Origin: Butyrivibrio sp. VCD2006 | GTDB taxonomy: Bacteria; Bacillota; Clostridia; Lachnospirales; Lachnospiraceae | Direction: 5' to 3' | NCBI RefSeq assembly: GCF_000423925.1 | Contig: NZ_AUIX01000001.1 | Span: forward strand, 124,001-188,000 | DNA length: 64,000 nt | Shown here: positions 55,547 to 62,361 of the stretch, piece by piece | Layout of the letters: every line of letters starts with the position of its first letter | How positions within the stretch are numbered: the first letter of the stretch is position 1 | The notes under the pieces: model-generated | What the model was told of the DNA's origin: nothing | The model's input: only the letters and a program-made list of their open reading frames with translations | Databases searched by the model: none | Made by a program: the position numbers and the translations under genes

Positions 55547-56479
55547 TTATGCAGCTTCTTTTTTCCCCGAAAAGAAGCGAAAAACGTATGGATAAATTCC
55601 AATCAAAAAGAGTAATACCAAAAAGTAACGGATTGCCCGAATAATATATGCTGCCATTGTTCCCGATGCTAGAAACTCGGAAGAAAATGGCAATTTAAGA
55701 AGCTTGTTCAAGGCTAAATACAAAACAAGTCCGCCTAATAATCTCAGTATACAATGAACCGGCTGCATCGTACCTTCAAAATTCACAAATCTTTTTTCGA
55801 TTTCTATTCCTACGAAAAAGCCTGCCATAATGCCAAGCCCGGCAAAATAATCATCTGTTCTGCAATAAAATACTCCAACACATGAAATAAGGAAATAGAC
55901 AAGGTTGACCTTCCACCTGTTAGCTTCTCCGAATTTCTCATTTATATATGGCACAGCAAAAATCACTACCACGCCGCAAGCCCATCCTGTCAGTACATCC
56001 GTCGGATAGTGAACTCCCACTGAAACCCGGGAAATTCCTACTAAAAGCGGTATAACAAATGCCAGTATCGTAAAAATCCTCTGCCGCTTGTATCTTGCCA
56101 GAGTACCATAGGCTATCGCTGAATTCATGGAATGTCCGCTCGGAAATGAATATCCCTGCGCAGAAATGTCATATATATCCGCCTTCGGTTCAACCGGCCT
56201 TAGGCACTTTATTCCGGGGTTATCCATATATGGTCTTCTTCTAAGAAAAATGTTTTTTATAAGTGGATTTAGAGTTAACCCCACAACCATATTTGTCCCA
56301 ATATAAATACCAAACTTCTTGTCATAGCACCAATATAAAAATCCCATGATAAGAATAAGGACTGTTTCCTCTCCGAAAGCTGAAAACCCAGATACAATCT
56401 TTGCTCCGGTATCGCCCATGATGCTTTGTATCCACTCCATAAGCGCCGGTTCAAAAGCAAAGTAGAATGTATTTCCCAT
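55547..56479 (-). CDS. PAP2 family membrane phosphatase
   Basis: A 310-residue membrane protein with about seven hydrophobic segments. All three PAP2 motifs are seen: LRRRPYMD, YSFPSGHSMNS (PSGH) and SRVSVGVHYPTDVL (SR-x5-H-x3-D). Such enzymes remove phosphate from undecaprenyl pyrophosphate or phosphatidic acid. Pairing with a membrane glycosyltransferase-like gene suggests envelope lipid recycling. Confidence 0.88.
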   Translation of the reverse strand: MGNTFYFAFEPALMEWIQSIMGDTGAKIVSGFSAFGEETVLILIMGFLYWCYDKKFGIYIGTNMVVGLTLNPLIKNIFLRRRPYMDNPGIKCLRPVEPKADIYDISAQGYSFPSGHSMNSAIAYGTLARYKRQRIFTILAFVIPLLVGISRVSVGVHYPTDVLTGWACGVVVIFAVPYINEKFGEANRWKVNLVYFLISCVGVFYCRTDDYFAGLGIMAGFFVGIEIEKRFVNFEGTMQPVHCILRLLGGLVLYLALNKLLKLPFSSEFLASGTMAAYIIRAIRYFLVLLFLIGIYPYVFRFFSGKKEAA

Positions 56480-56571
56480 AAAATACCCCTTTCAAAGAAA
56501 AAGCTCATTTATATTGTACCATAACCGCATCGGAGTTTTAGCTTTGCTCTCTTCCAAAGGTGATTTCTTAA

Positions 56572-57468
56572 TTAAAATTTCACACTTCTATTTATCGTAT
56601 TAAGCACGTTTTTCTTATCAAGACTCCACAAAGGTTCTACCAGTAAAGCTCTGGGGCCGTCACCTGTCATTCTGTGAACCACGGTGTTTTCCGGCAAAAT
56701 AGCAATACTCTCAGAAAGCAATTCAACATGTTCATCAAGACTCAAAATGTGGAAGGGATGTTCCTTATATTCTTCATACATCTGTGTTCCTTTAAGGATC
56801 TGCAGATTCTGTAGCTTTATTCCATCAAGCTCCGGTGAAAGCCCTGCAAGATAGCGGACTGTAGCAAGCATATCCTCTTTGCTTTCCCCTGGAAGGCCGA
56901 AAATCACATGAACTATCACATCGATATTACGTGCCTTTAGGTTTTTATATGCTTCTTCAAATGCCTCAAGCTTATATCCTCTGTGAAAAGCCTCCGCTGA
57001 CCTCTCGTGAATCGTCTGAAGTCCAAGCTCCACCCAGACAGGCTTTATTTTTCGAAGTTCCTCCAGCATATCAAGAACCTCTCCTCCAAGACAGTCAGGC
57101 CGTGTTCCCAGTGATAATATCGCTACGTCATCGCGCATTATTGCTTCGGTATATAGCTTCTTTAATCTGGAAACATCCCCATATGTATTTGTATAAGACT
57201 GAAAATAGGCAATGAATCTTTTTGCATCAGTCTTTGCTCTTATCCTTTTCTTTGCATCCTCTATCTGTTCATCGATCGGCGCAATGTCAGCTGCAAACTC
57301 ACCGGATCCCCCTTCGGAGCAAAAAGTGCAGCCTCCGGTAAGCGGCATTCCATCAGGCAGGTAAATGCTACCATCCCTGTTAGGGCAGGTACATCCTGAT
57401 GACAATGACAGCCTATAAATCTTTTCTCCATATTCTTTTTTCAGATAGTCAGATAGTCTTTGTGGCAT
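56572..57468 (-). CDS. TIGR01212 family radical SAM protein
   Basis: A 298-residue radical SAM protein of the YhcC/TIGR01212 family. The cluster cysteines lie in SGCTCPNRDG and GGCTFCSEGG (two of them as C-x2-C). LGTRPDCLGGEVLDML and ELGLQTIHERSAEAFHRGY are characteristic blocks. Substrate unknown; the architecture resembles the Elp3/MiaB-like part of the superfamily. It is monocistronic. Confidence 0.88.
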   Translation of the reverse strand: MPQRLSDYLKKEYGEKIYRLSLSSGCTCPNRDGSIYLPDGMPLTGGCTFCSEGGSGEFAADIAPIDEQIEDAKKRIRAKTDAKRFIAYFQSYTNTYGDVSRLKKLYTEAIMRDDVAILSLGTRPDCLGGEVLDMLEELRKIKPVWVELGLQTIHERSAEAFHRGYKLEAFEEAYKNLKARNIDVIVHVIFGLPGESKEDMLATVRYLAGLSPELDGIKLQNLQILKGTQMYEEYKEHPFHILSLDEHVELLSESIAILPENTVVHRMTGDGPRALLVEPLWSLDKKNVLNTINRSVKF

Positions 57469-57537
57469 ATATTTCTCCAGCCAAACTCCAATAATTCAAC
57501 TAATTCAACTTTTTTATTCATAATATCAAAAATCGTA

Positions 57538-57567
57538 TTGACAATATATACCCTGCTCATGTATTAT
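57538..57567 (+). promoter_or_regulatory. Promoter of tRNA-Gly copy 1
   Basis: TTGACA (57538-57543) and TATTAT (57562-57567) with an 18-base spacer. Confidence 0.6.
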
Positions 57568-57576
57568 AAATCTTGC

Positions 57577-57590
57577 GTTGCGAAAGCAAC
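57577..57590 (+). other. GAAA-capped hairpin in the tRNA-Gly leader
   Basis: GTTGC-GAAA-GCAAC, exactly 11 bases before the mature tRNA. The second tRNA-Gly has GTCGC-GAAA-GCGAC at the same place; the change of a base pair from T-A to C-G keeps the stem. Confidence 0.6.
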
Positions 57591-57601
57591 TTCACATATA
57601 C

Positions 57602-57674
57602 GCGATAGTAGCTTAGTTGGTAAAGCGCCACCTTGCCAAGGTGGAGACCGCGGGTTCGAGCCCCGTCTATCGCT
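57602..57674 (+). tRNA. tRNA-Gly (GCC)
   Basis: A 73-base cloverleaf: acceptor GCGATAG pairs with CTATCGC, D arm GCTTAGTTGGTAAAGC, anticodon stem CCACC/GGTGG with loop TTGCCAA (anticodon GCC), and T arm GCGGGTTCGAGCCCCGT. The discriminator is T and CCA is not encoded. It is identical to the copy at 62179. Confidence 0.97.
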
Positions 57675-57676
57675 CT

Positions 57677-57708
57677 AAAAAAGAAGATCATTTTGATCTT
57701 CTTTTTTT
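57677..57708. terminator. Terminator after tRNA-Gly copy 1
   Basis: AAAAGAAGATCA pairs with TGATCTTCTTTT across TTT. It is repeated at 57816-57848 within the duplicated block. Confidence 0.85.
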
Positions 57709-57815
57709 GTTTACATAATGAGCTCAAACCCGCTCCGCGGGTTCGCATCTACACTCCGTTCCGGTCGTCGCAAAGCCGAGGTCCCCCGGACCTCGTGCGA
57801 CCCGTCTATCGCTCT

Positions 57816-57848
57816 AAAAAAAGAAGATCATTTTGATCTTCTTTTTTT
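57816..57848. terminator. Duplicate of the tRNA-Gly terminator
   Basis: Second copy of the AAGAAGATCA/TGATCTTC hairpin with T tract. From here to 57980 only the AACCCGC hairpin of the repeat is seen. Confidence 0.7.
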
Positions 57849-57981
57849 ATTTACATAATGAGCTCAAACCCGCTCTGCGGGTTCGCATCTAAGCTCCGCT
57901 CATATCACTTCAATTAAGGTAAAGTCTATTATAACCGTTCTGTCTATATCGCTCTCCCATCTATGTTGCTATTATTACAAT

Positions 57982-57999
57982 TGTAAAAGCGCTTTGAAC
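57982..57999. promoter_or_regulatory. LacI/CcpA-like operator candidate
   Basis: TGTAAAAGCGCTTTGAAC has the palindromic core AAAGCGCTTT with TGT/ACA-like ends, as in catabolite responsive elements and other LacI-family operators. It lies 43 bases before the 58042 gene. Confidence 0.35.
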
Positions 58000-58041
58000 A
58001 ACAACATAAATTATGATTACTAGAAAAGAGAGGACAGTTGT

Positions 58042-58749
58042 ATGAATAGAGATATTTTTATCAGAAACCTTACCAAGGAAAAAATAGAGATGAGTCCCAA
58101 GGGAAGAAAAGCAAGTGAGATAACACCGGAAGAATTCGAGCAGTGTTATGAGAGCTTCTTTGACATGATCTTTGAAATCGCTGCCACAGATGTATCTTCA
58201 GAAAGCGGATACGGAGAATTTGATGAGAACAACAAGGCTCCATTTTCCACATTGGAAGAATTCATTCGCGATGACATGCTAGGCGAACCCACAGAAGGCT
58301 ATTGGAAGAACTGGAAAGAGATGTTCGGAACAACCTTTTTAAAGGAAGATTATTACAACGAGATCGCTTCAAAAGCCTTAGAATATGCACCTTTCTGTGA
58401 AGGAAAGAGATTCCTTGCCAATAACAATACATTTTTCTGTAATATGGTAGTTGATGACGAGGGAAAGGCTCACTGCACAGACTGGGGCAGAGCAGGAATC
58501 ATGGACTTCATGATGGATTTTGCCATTCTTGATCTCAATAAGCCTTATCTCCTTGTTCCGGAAAAGCTTTATAATTATGCAAAAGAGAAAAACATTGAGA
58601 TTCCAAATTTCAAGGAGCGTTTTCTGTGTATGGCATACTACAAGGGAATTGTTACTTTAAGATGGCACGCATCCATCGATGATCTTGAATCCTGTGAATC
58701 AATCGTCAAGTCACTTAATGCGCTGTCAGAGCGTATGTCAAAGCTTTAA
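58042..58749 (+). CDS. Divergent aminoglycoside-phosphotransferase-like protein
   Basis: A 235-residue protein. The segment RFLANNNTFFCNMVVDDEGKAHCTDWGRAGIMDFMMDFAIL aligns by eye with the catalytic to metal-binding region of the APH kinase family, where HGDxxxxN is followed by DWxxAxxGDPxxDLA. Here the HGD catalytic motif is replaced by ANN while the DWGRAG is kept. No clear kinase N-lobe precedes it. It may be a degenerate kinase or a binding protein. It is the first gene of a pair with a CD3324-like protein. Confidence 0.5.
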   Translation: MNRDIFIRNLTKEKIEMSPKGRKASEITPEEFEQCYESFFDMIFEIAATDVSSESGYGEFDENNKAPFSTLEEFIRDDMLGEPTEGYWKNWKEMFGTTFLKEDYYNEIASKALEYAPFCEGKRFLANNNTFFCNMVVDDEGKAHCTDWGRAGIMDFMMDFAILDLNKPYLLVPEKLYNYAKEKNIEIPNFKERFLCMAYYKGIVTLRWHASIDDLESCESIVKSLNALSERMSKL

Positions 58750-58776
58750 TACTAAAAAAAGGCACAATACATTACT

Positions 58777-59427
58777 ATGAAATACGAAAATGCAAAGGAC
58801 ATTCTTCCGGCTAATCTTTTAGAGGAAGTGCAAAAATATGCGGAGGGGAAGCTGATCTACATCCCAAAAAGTGAAAAACCCAAGGGATGGGGAGAGGCTT
58901 CCGGCTATCGCAGCAAACTAAATAAGAGAAACGCTGCGATATGCAGCCGCTACTCAGCAGGGCAATCCATCATGGAAATAGCCGAGGAATTCTTCCTGTC
59001 ACCCGAGACAATTAAAAAACTCGTATATGGAAAGAAGGTGAATCTGCCAATGTTTTCTCCATCCATAAATTCAGCAGAGCAATATGCTTCTGCAGGTATG
59101 GGCGAAGAGTGGGTTCGCGCTTATCTAAGCTCAATGGATGAGTCTATGCCTGATATATCTGATTTTTTCATGTCAGAACTTGTAAGAATACCTATCAGAT
59201 TTATCGAGACCGCGTCAAGTGTAGAAAGCGCTGATGATTCTACAAGCTTTTTAGAAGTCCCACTAATTGTTATATATGATAACAAAACATTTTCCGCGCC
59301 TTATCAGCCAAGATATTTGAACTATCTCAAGGGAGAGAAAAGAAATTCCCATTATGCTTTTGTTTTTGCCAGAAATAGTGAGTATAACTTTTTCTGGAAT
59401 AATTATGGAAAGCATTTCCAAAGATAA
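58777..59427 (+). CDS. CD3324 family HTH protein
   Basis: A 216-residue protein. The first 95 residues match the CD3324 family: KYENAKDILPANLLEEVQKYAEGKLIYIPK and then a helix-turn-helix like IMEIAEEFFLSPETIKKLVYG. The remaining 120 residues are an unrecognised domain. It starts 27 bases after the APH-like gene and is probably co-transcribed, perhaps as a regulator. A terminator follows. Confidence 0.7.
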   Translation: MKYENAKDILPANLLEEVQKYAEGKLIYIPKSEKPKGWGEASGYRSKLNKRNAAICSRYSAGQSIMEIAEEFFLSPETIKKLVYGKKVNLPMFSPSINSAEQYASAGMGEEWVRAYLSSMDESMPDISDFFMSELVRIPIRFIETASSVESADDSTSFLEVPLIVIYDNKTFSAPYQPRYLNYLKGEKRNSHYAFVFARNSEYNFFWNNYGKHFQR

Positions 59428-59470
59428 CATGGCATCTTGAATGAACATTCAAGAAATCATACTTTAACCA

Positions 59471-59506
59471 AAAAAGAAGATCAGGTAAAGTCCCGATCTT
59501 CTTTTA
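59471..59506. terminator. Bidirectional terminator
   Basis: AAAAGAAGATC pairs with GATCTTCTTTT across a 12-base loop, between convergent genes. It resembles the hairpin after tRNA-Gly. Confidence 0.8.
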
Positions 59507-59510
59507 TTAT

Positions 59511-59984
59511 TTATATCCACTCTTTTGCCCAGTCTGCCAATTCATCTTCTCCCGCGCTACTGTCAAAACGCTTTCCTGTGGTCACAACTGCTCCTTTTGC
59601 CAAGGCTTGCAGGTTTCTTGATGTATCATTTAGTTCACTTCCTCCGGAAGTAGCAAACGGAACTATTATTTTTCCCGAAAAATCATAGCTCTCTATGAAT
59701 GTATCGATAATGGACGGCTCTCTGTACCACCATATCGGAAATCCCAGGAAGATCACATCATATTCGGACATATCTTCCTTTTTCTCAGCAATAGCAGGTC
59801 TCGATGTTTTATCATTCATCTCCATGCTGCTTCTACTCTTTGGATTCTGCCAGTCAAGGTCATCTTTTGAATATCTCTGAGCCGGTTTTATTTCAAAAAC
59901 ATCTGCTCCAATACTCTTCGTAAGCCTCGCTGCAATCTGAGCAGTAGCTCCACCAGCTGAAAAATAAGCCACCAATACCTTCAT
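59511..59984 (-). CDS. Flavodoxin
   Basis: A 157-residue flavodoxin-fold protein. The FMN phosphate loop is AYFSAGGATAQIA near the N-terminus, the isoalloxazine loops are LGFPIWWYREPS and FATSGGSEL. This form resembles the flavodoxins often annotated as MFS-associated or quinone-reducing flavodoxins. A GGAGGG site precedes the ATG. Monocistronic. Confidence 0.9.
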   Translation of the reverse strand: MKVLVAYFSAGGATAQIAARLTKSIGADVFEIKPAQRYSKDDLDWQNPKSRSSMEMNDKTSRPAIAEKKEDMSEYDVIFLGFPIWWYREPSIIDTFIESYDFSGKIIVPFATSGGSELNDTSRNLQALAKGAVVTTGKRFDSSAGEDELADWAKEWI

Positions 59985-60129
59985 ATTTCTGCCCTCCTTT
60001 GAAAAAAACGCAAGAGCAAAGAGTCATCCGTGACCTGCCCTGACTTCGCACTTCAAAGTTACATTACACGTCTAATTATATCACATATAACTTATATCAA
60101 TTCTCTATTATTCATGGCACATCGCAAAT

Positions 60130-60954
60130 TCATCTGACAGCCCAAAATGCCACAGCACTGGCTGCCGCCACGTTAAGAGAATCAACGCCATGTGCCATAG
60201 GGATCATCACTGTGTGGTCGCAGGACTTTATAGTTTCATCAAGAAGTCCATCTCCCTCTGCTCCAAGGAAAATTGCAAGCTTCTCTTCTGAACTTATCCT
60301 CTCATCATCTATACTCATGGAATTTTCCCTAAGAGCCATGGCAACTGACTTAAAGCCATATTCTCTAAGCAAAGAAGGAGCATCTCCCCTGGGCAGAAAT
60401 GTCCATGGCACCTGAAAAATGGTTCCCATGCTAACCCTGATTGCACGTCTGTACAGAGGATCTGAACAATCATAGGTAAACAGAACTGCATCCATCCCAA
60501 GTGCCGCCGCACTCCTTACGATTGCTCCGATATTAGTAGGATTGGTTACATTTTCCAGTACCGCTATCCTTCTGGCATTTTCACAAATCCCTGACACAGA
60601 AGGTAATACTCTCCTTCTCATGGCGCAGAGCACTCCCCTTGTAAGATGGAATCCTGTAATCTGAGTCAGGACCTCATCATCAGCGACGTAGATAGGTGTG
60701 TTCTTGTAATCCGCCTCAAACCTCTCTATAAGAGGCTCTGCCTCTCCTGAAGTCTGTTTCTTATCCATGAGCATGGAGATTGGCTCATACCCTGCATCAA
60801 GAGCTCTGCCTATAACCTTAGGACTTTCAGCTATAAAAATTCCCGGCTCAGGCTCATTTATTCTGTATAGTTTTATCTCTGACTGCTCGCTATATATCGC
60901 CAGTTCAGGTGCAGACAGATCTTTAATTTCCTTAAATAATTCTGAATTACGCAT
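60130..60954 (-). CDS. SpoU (TrmH) family RNA methyltransferase
   Basis: A 274-residue SPOUT methyltransferase. The three motifs are NVTNPTNIGAIVRSAAALG, AIFLGAEGDGL and IPMAHGVDSLNVAAASAVAFW. It likely 2'-O-methylates rRNA or tRNA. Its ATG overlaps the end of the DUF2812 gene by 8 bases, so it is translationally coupled to the PadR-DUF2812 pair, an unusual partner for an RNA methyltransferase. Confidence 0.92.
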   Translation of the reverse strand: MRNSELFKEIKDLSAPELAIYSEQSEIKLYRINEPEPGIFIAESPKVIGRALDAGYEPISMLMDKKQTSGEAEPLIERFEADYKNTPIYVADDEVLTQITGFHLTRGVLCAMRRRVLPSVSGICENARRIAVLENVTNPTNIGAIVRSAAALGMDAVLFTYDCSDPLYRRAIRVSMGTIFQVPWTFLPRGDAPSLLREYGFKSVAMALRENSMSIDDERISSEEKLAIFLGAEGDGLLDETIKSCDHTVMIPMAHGVDSLNVAAASAVAFWAVR

Positions 60955-61639
60955 TTTTCACTCTCTTACATGTGAGTATAGTTCCTGAAAGCAGCAGTAT
61001 AATTGCTATTATCTGTATTATCATCTTGAAAATTGATGATTTATCCATGCACACAGCACATGCATTAAACATAAATCCAACCGCAAGCACGGGAGAAAGA
61101 TTCGTCTTCTTTGTCTCAACAATACCTGTCTTGCGCTCATTGAGTTTCTGAATGATATTATTTGTATTTGAAATTACATTTATGAATACAACGATAAGTG
61201 CCATGATAGCAAAAACTGCTGCCCATGCAAACACTGCGTGCAATGTGGATGCTGCATATACCTCATATAAAAGTACAAGGAATTCTAAAAGAGTAACACC
61301 CTGGAACATCCTAAGAACCCTTTTATAATGTGCGATCTGGCTATCGACATCTGAATAGAGTTCGAATTCACCTGCTGAGCTGAGCTTACGAAGAATTACC
61401 CAGAAGCCCCATTGCTGAACTATTTCAATATCATTATCAGCCATGAACTCTCTGTAATCCTTTGAAACACGAAGGACCTTATCACAGAAATCAACCTGAT
61501 ACTGATACTTTCCTTTTTCACACTCTTCAAATGTATAAAAGCCTGCGAAGAATCTCTTCATGGCCCATCCCTCATTAGCCTTCTCTGTAAGCCATCTTGC
61601 TTCCTTATCTTTATCAAATGTCATCATGAATTTAATCAT
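60947..61639 (-). CDS. DUF2812 membrane protein
   Basis: A 230-residue DUF2812 protein. The domain (MMTFDKDKEARWLTEKANEGW to VDFCDKVLRVSKDY) fills about 1-85, and four hydrophobic segments lie in the C-terminal half. The DUF2812-PadR pairing is common in Firmicutes. The function is unknown; a membrane stress role is often guessed. It follows the PadR stop by 1 base. Confidence 0.88.
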   Translation of the reverse strand: MIKFMMTFDKDKEARWLTEKANEGWAMKRFFAGFYTFEECEKGKYQYQVDFCDKVLRVSKDYREFMADNDIEIVQQWGFWVILRKLSSAGEFELYSDVDSQIAHYKRVLRMFQGVTLLEFLVLLYEVYAASTLHAVFAWAAVFAIMALIVVFINVISNTNNIIQKLNERKTGIVETKKTNLSPVLAVGFMFNACAVCMDKSSIFKMIIQIIAIILLLSGTILTCKRVKNA

Positions 61640-61640
61640 C

Positions 61641-61958
61641 TTATTTTTCCTCCATCAATTTACCGTTGTTTACAAGTTCTTCCAGCCTTTGGCGTTCCTT
61701 CTCAAATGCCTCTCTTCCAAGATCTGTTATTATGTATTCCTTCTTCTTCCTGGAAGATTTATCCTCGCTGTAAATCTCAATCCACTTTCGCTTCTCCAGT
61801 GTCTGGAGTGCCCCGTACAAAGTACCGGCTCCAAGCTGAACTCTTCCGCCTGTGAGATCAGAAACCTCCTGAGTTATTCCATAGCCGTAATTCGGCTTTC
61901 TAAGCGCTAACATGATGTAGTAAAAAGCTTCAGTCAGCGGTGTTTCTATATTTGCCAT
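61641..61958 (-). CDS. PadR family transcriptional regulator
   Basis: A 105-residue winged-helix regulator. The family pattern is clear: TEAFYYIMLALRKPNYGYGI, then LTGGRVQLGAGTLYGALQTLEKRKWI and SRKKKEYIITDLG. It is first in the operon with DUF2812 and the SpoU gene and is likely autoregulated by binding the 15-base direct repeats upstream (61977-62083). Confidence 0.94.
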   Translation of the reverse strand: MANIETPLTEAFYYIMLALRKPNYGYGITQEVSDLTGGRVQLGAGTLYGALQTLEKRKWIEIYSEDKSSRKKKEYIITDLGREAFEKERQRLEELVNNGKLMEEK

Positions 61959-61976
61959 CTCTATTTTCTCCTTTCA

Positions 61977-62083
61977 AAGTTCATATCGTTATACGTTGTA
62001 TCGCAACGCGTTATATCGTCTTCCGATGTATCATGGTTATAATATATCATCACACGATATATCAGTCAACAATATATTGAAAA
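61977..62083. repeat. Six to seven direct repeats, 15-base period, in the padR promoter
   Basis: The tetramer TATC recurs at 61984, 61999, 62014, 62029, 62045 and 62060, and TATT at 62075, a spacing of 15, 15, 15, 16, 15 and 15. The consensus is CGTTRTATCG, in one orientation. The repeats cover the -10 and -35 of the PadR promoter and the leader. An iteron-like operator array for PadR is the simplest explanation. Confidence 0.75.
62041..62069 (-). promoter_or_regulatory. Promoter of the PadR operon
   Basis: On the minus strand TTGACT (62069-62064) and TATATT (62046-62041) with a 17-base spacer. It is buried within the 15-base repeats, as expected for repression. Confidence 0.6.
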
Positions 62084-62114
62084 ATTTTTCGCGAAAAAAT
62101 TTTCAAAAATATAC

Positions 62115-62143
62115 TTGACAATTATTACTTCATTCTATATACT
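62115..62143 (+). promoter_or_regulatory. Promoter of tRNA-Gly copy 2
   Basis: TTGACA (62115-62120) and TATACT (62138-62143) with a 17-base spacer. Just upstream lies an AT-rich palindrome (62081-62099, TTTTTCGCGAAAAA core). Confidence 0.75.
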
Positions 62144-62153
62144 TTATTTTGCT

Positions 62154-62167
62154 GTCGCGAAAGCGAC
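62154..62167 (+). other. GAAA-capped hairpin in the second tRNA-Gly leader
   Basis: GTCGC-GAAA-GCGAC, again 11 bases before the tRNA. It covaries with the hairpin at 57577-57590. Confidence 0.6.
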
Positions 62168-62178
62168 TTTACATATAT

Positions 62179-62251
62179 GCGATAGTAGCTTAGTTGGTAA
62201 AGCGCCACCTTGCCAAGGTGGAGACCGCGGGTTCGAGCCCCGTCTATCGCT
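62179..62251 (+). tRNA. tRNA-Gly (GCC), second copy
   Basis: Identical over 73 bases to the tRNA at 57602. The anticodon loop is TTGCCAA. Confidence 0.97.
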
Positions 62252-62260
62252 CTTTTTTAT

Positions 62261-62290
62261 GCCTCAGATTTCATCTGAGGCTTTTATTTT
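62261..62290 (+). terminator. Terminator after tRNA-Gly copy 2
   Basis: GCCTCAGAT pairs with ATCTGAGGC across TTC, followed by TTTTATTTT. Confidence 0.85.
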
Positions 62291-62320
62291 GCCCGGCTCA
62301 AACCCGCTCCGGTTGAAATA

Positions 62321-62350
62321 AAAAGCCCCAGGTATCATACCTGAGACTTT
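62321..62350 (-). terminator. Terminator after sstT
   Basis: On the minus strand CAGGTAT pairs with ATACCTG, extended by CTC/GGG partial pairing, then CTTTTT. It follows the sstT stop. Confidence 0.7.
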
Positions 62351-62361
62351 AATCACATTCT

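Larger units (their letters stand above)
57662..57898 (+). repeat. Duplicated block starting in the tRNA-Gly 3' end
   Basis: About 97 bases from 57662 (CCCGTCTATCGCTCT, the tRNA 3' end, plus the following hairpin and an AACCCGC hairpin) occur again from 57801 with three or four changes, an offset of 139. The second copy begins with only the last part of the tRNA. Between them is a GC-rich segment with a GAGGTCC/GGACCTC hairpin. Either a local duplication or an attachment-site scar. Confidence 0.7.

Noticed and set aside
62081..62099. AT-rich palindrome with TTTTTCGCGAAAAA core as a terminator
   Set aside because: Stem is almost all A-T with no following tract specific to one strand; it is more likely promoter-upstream DNA.
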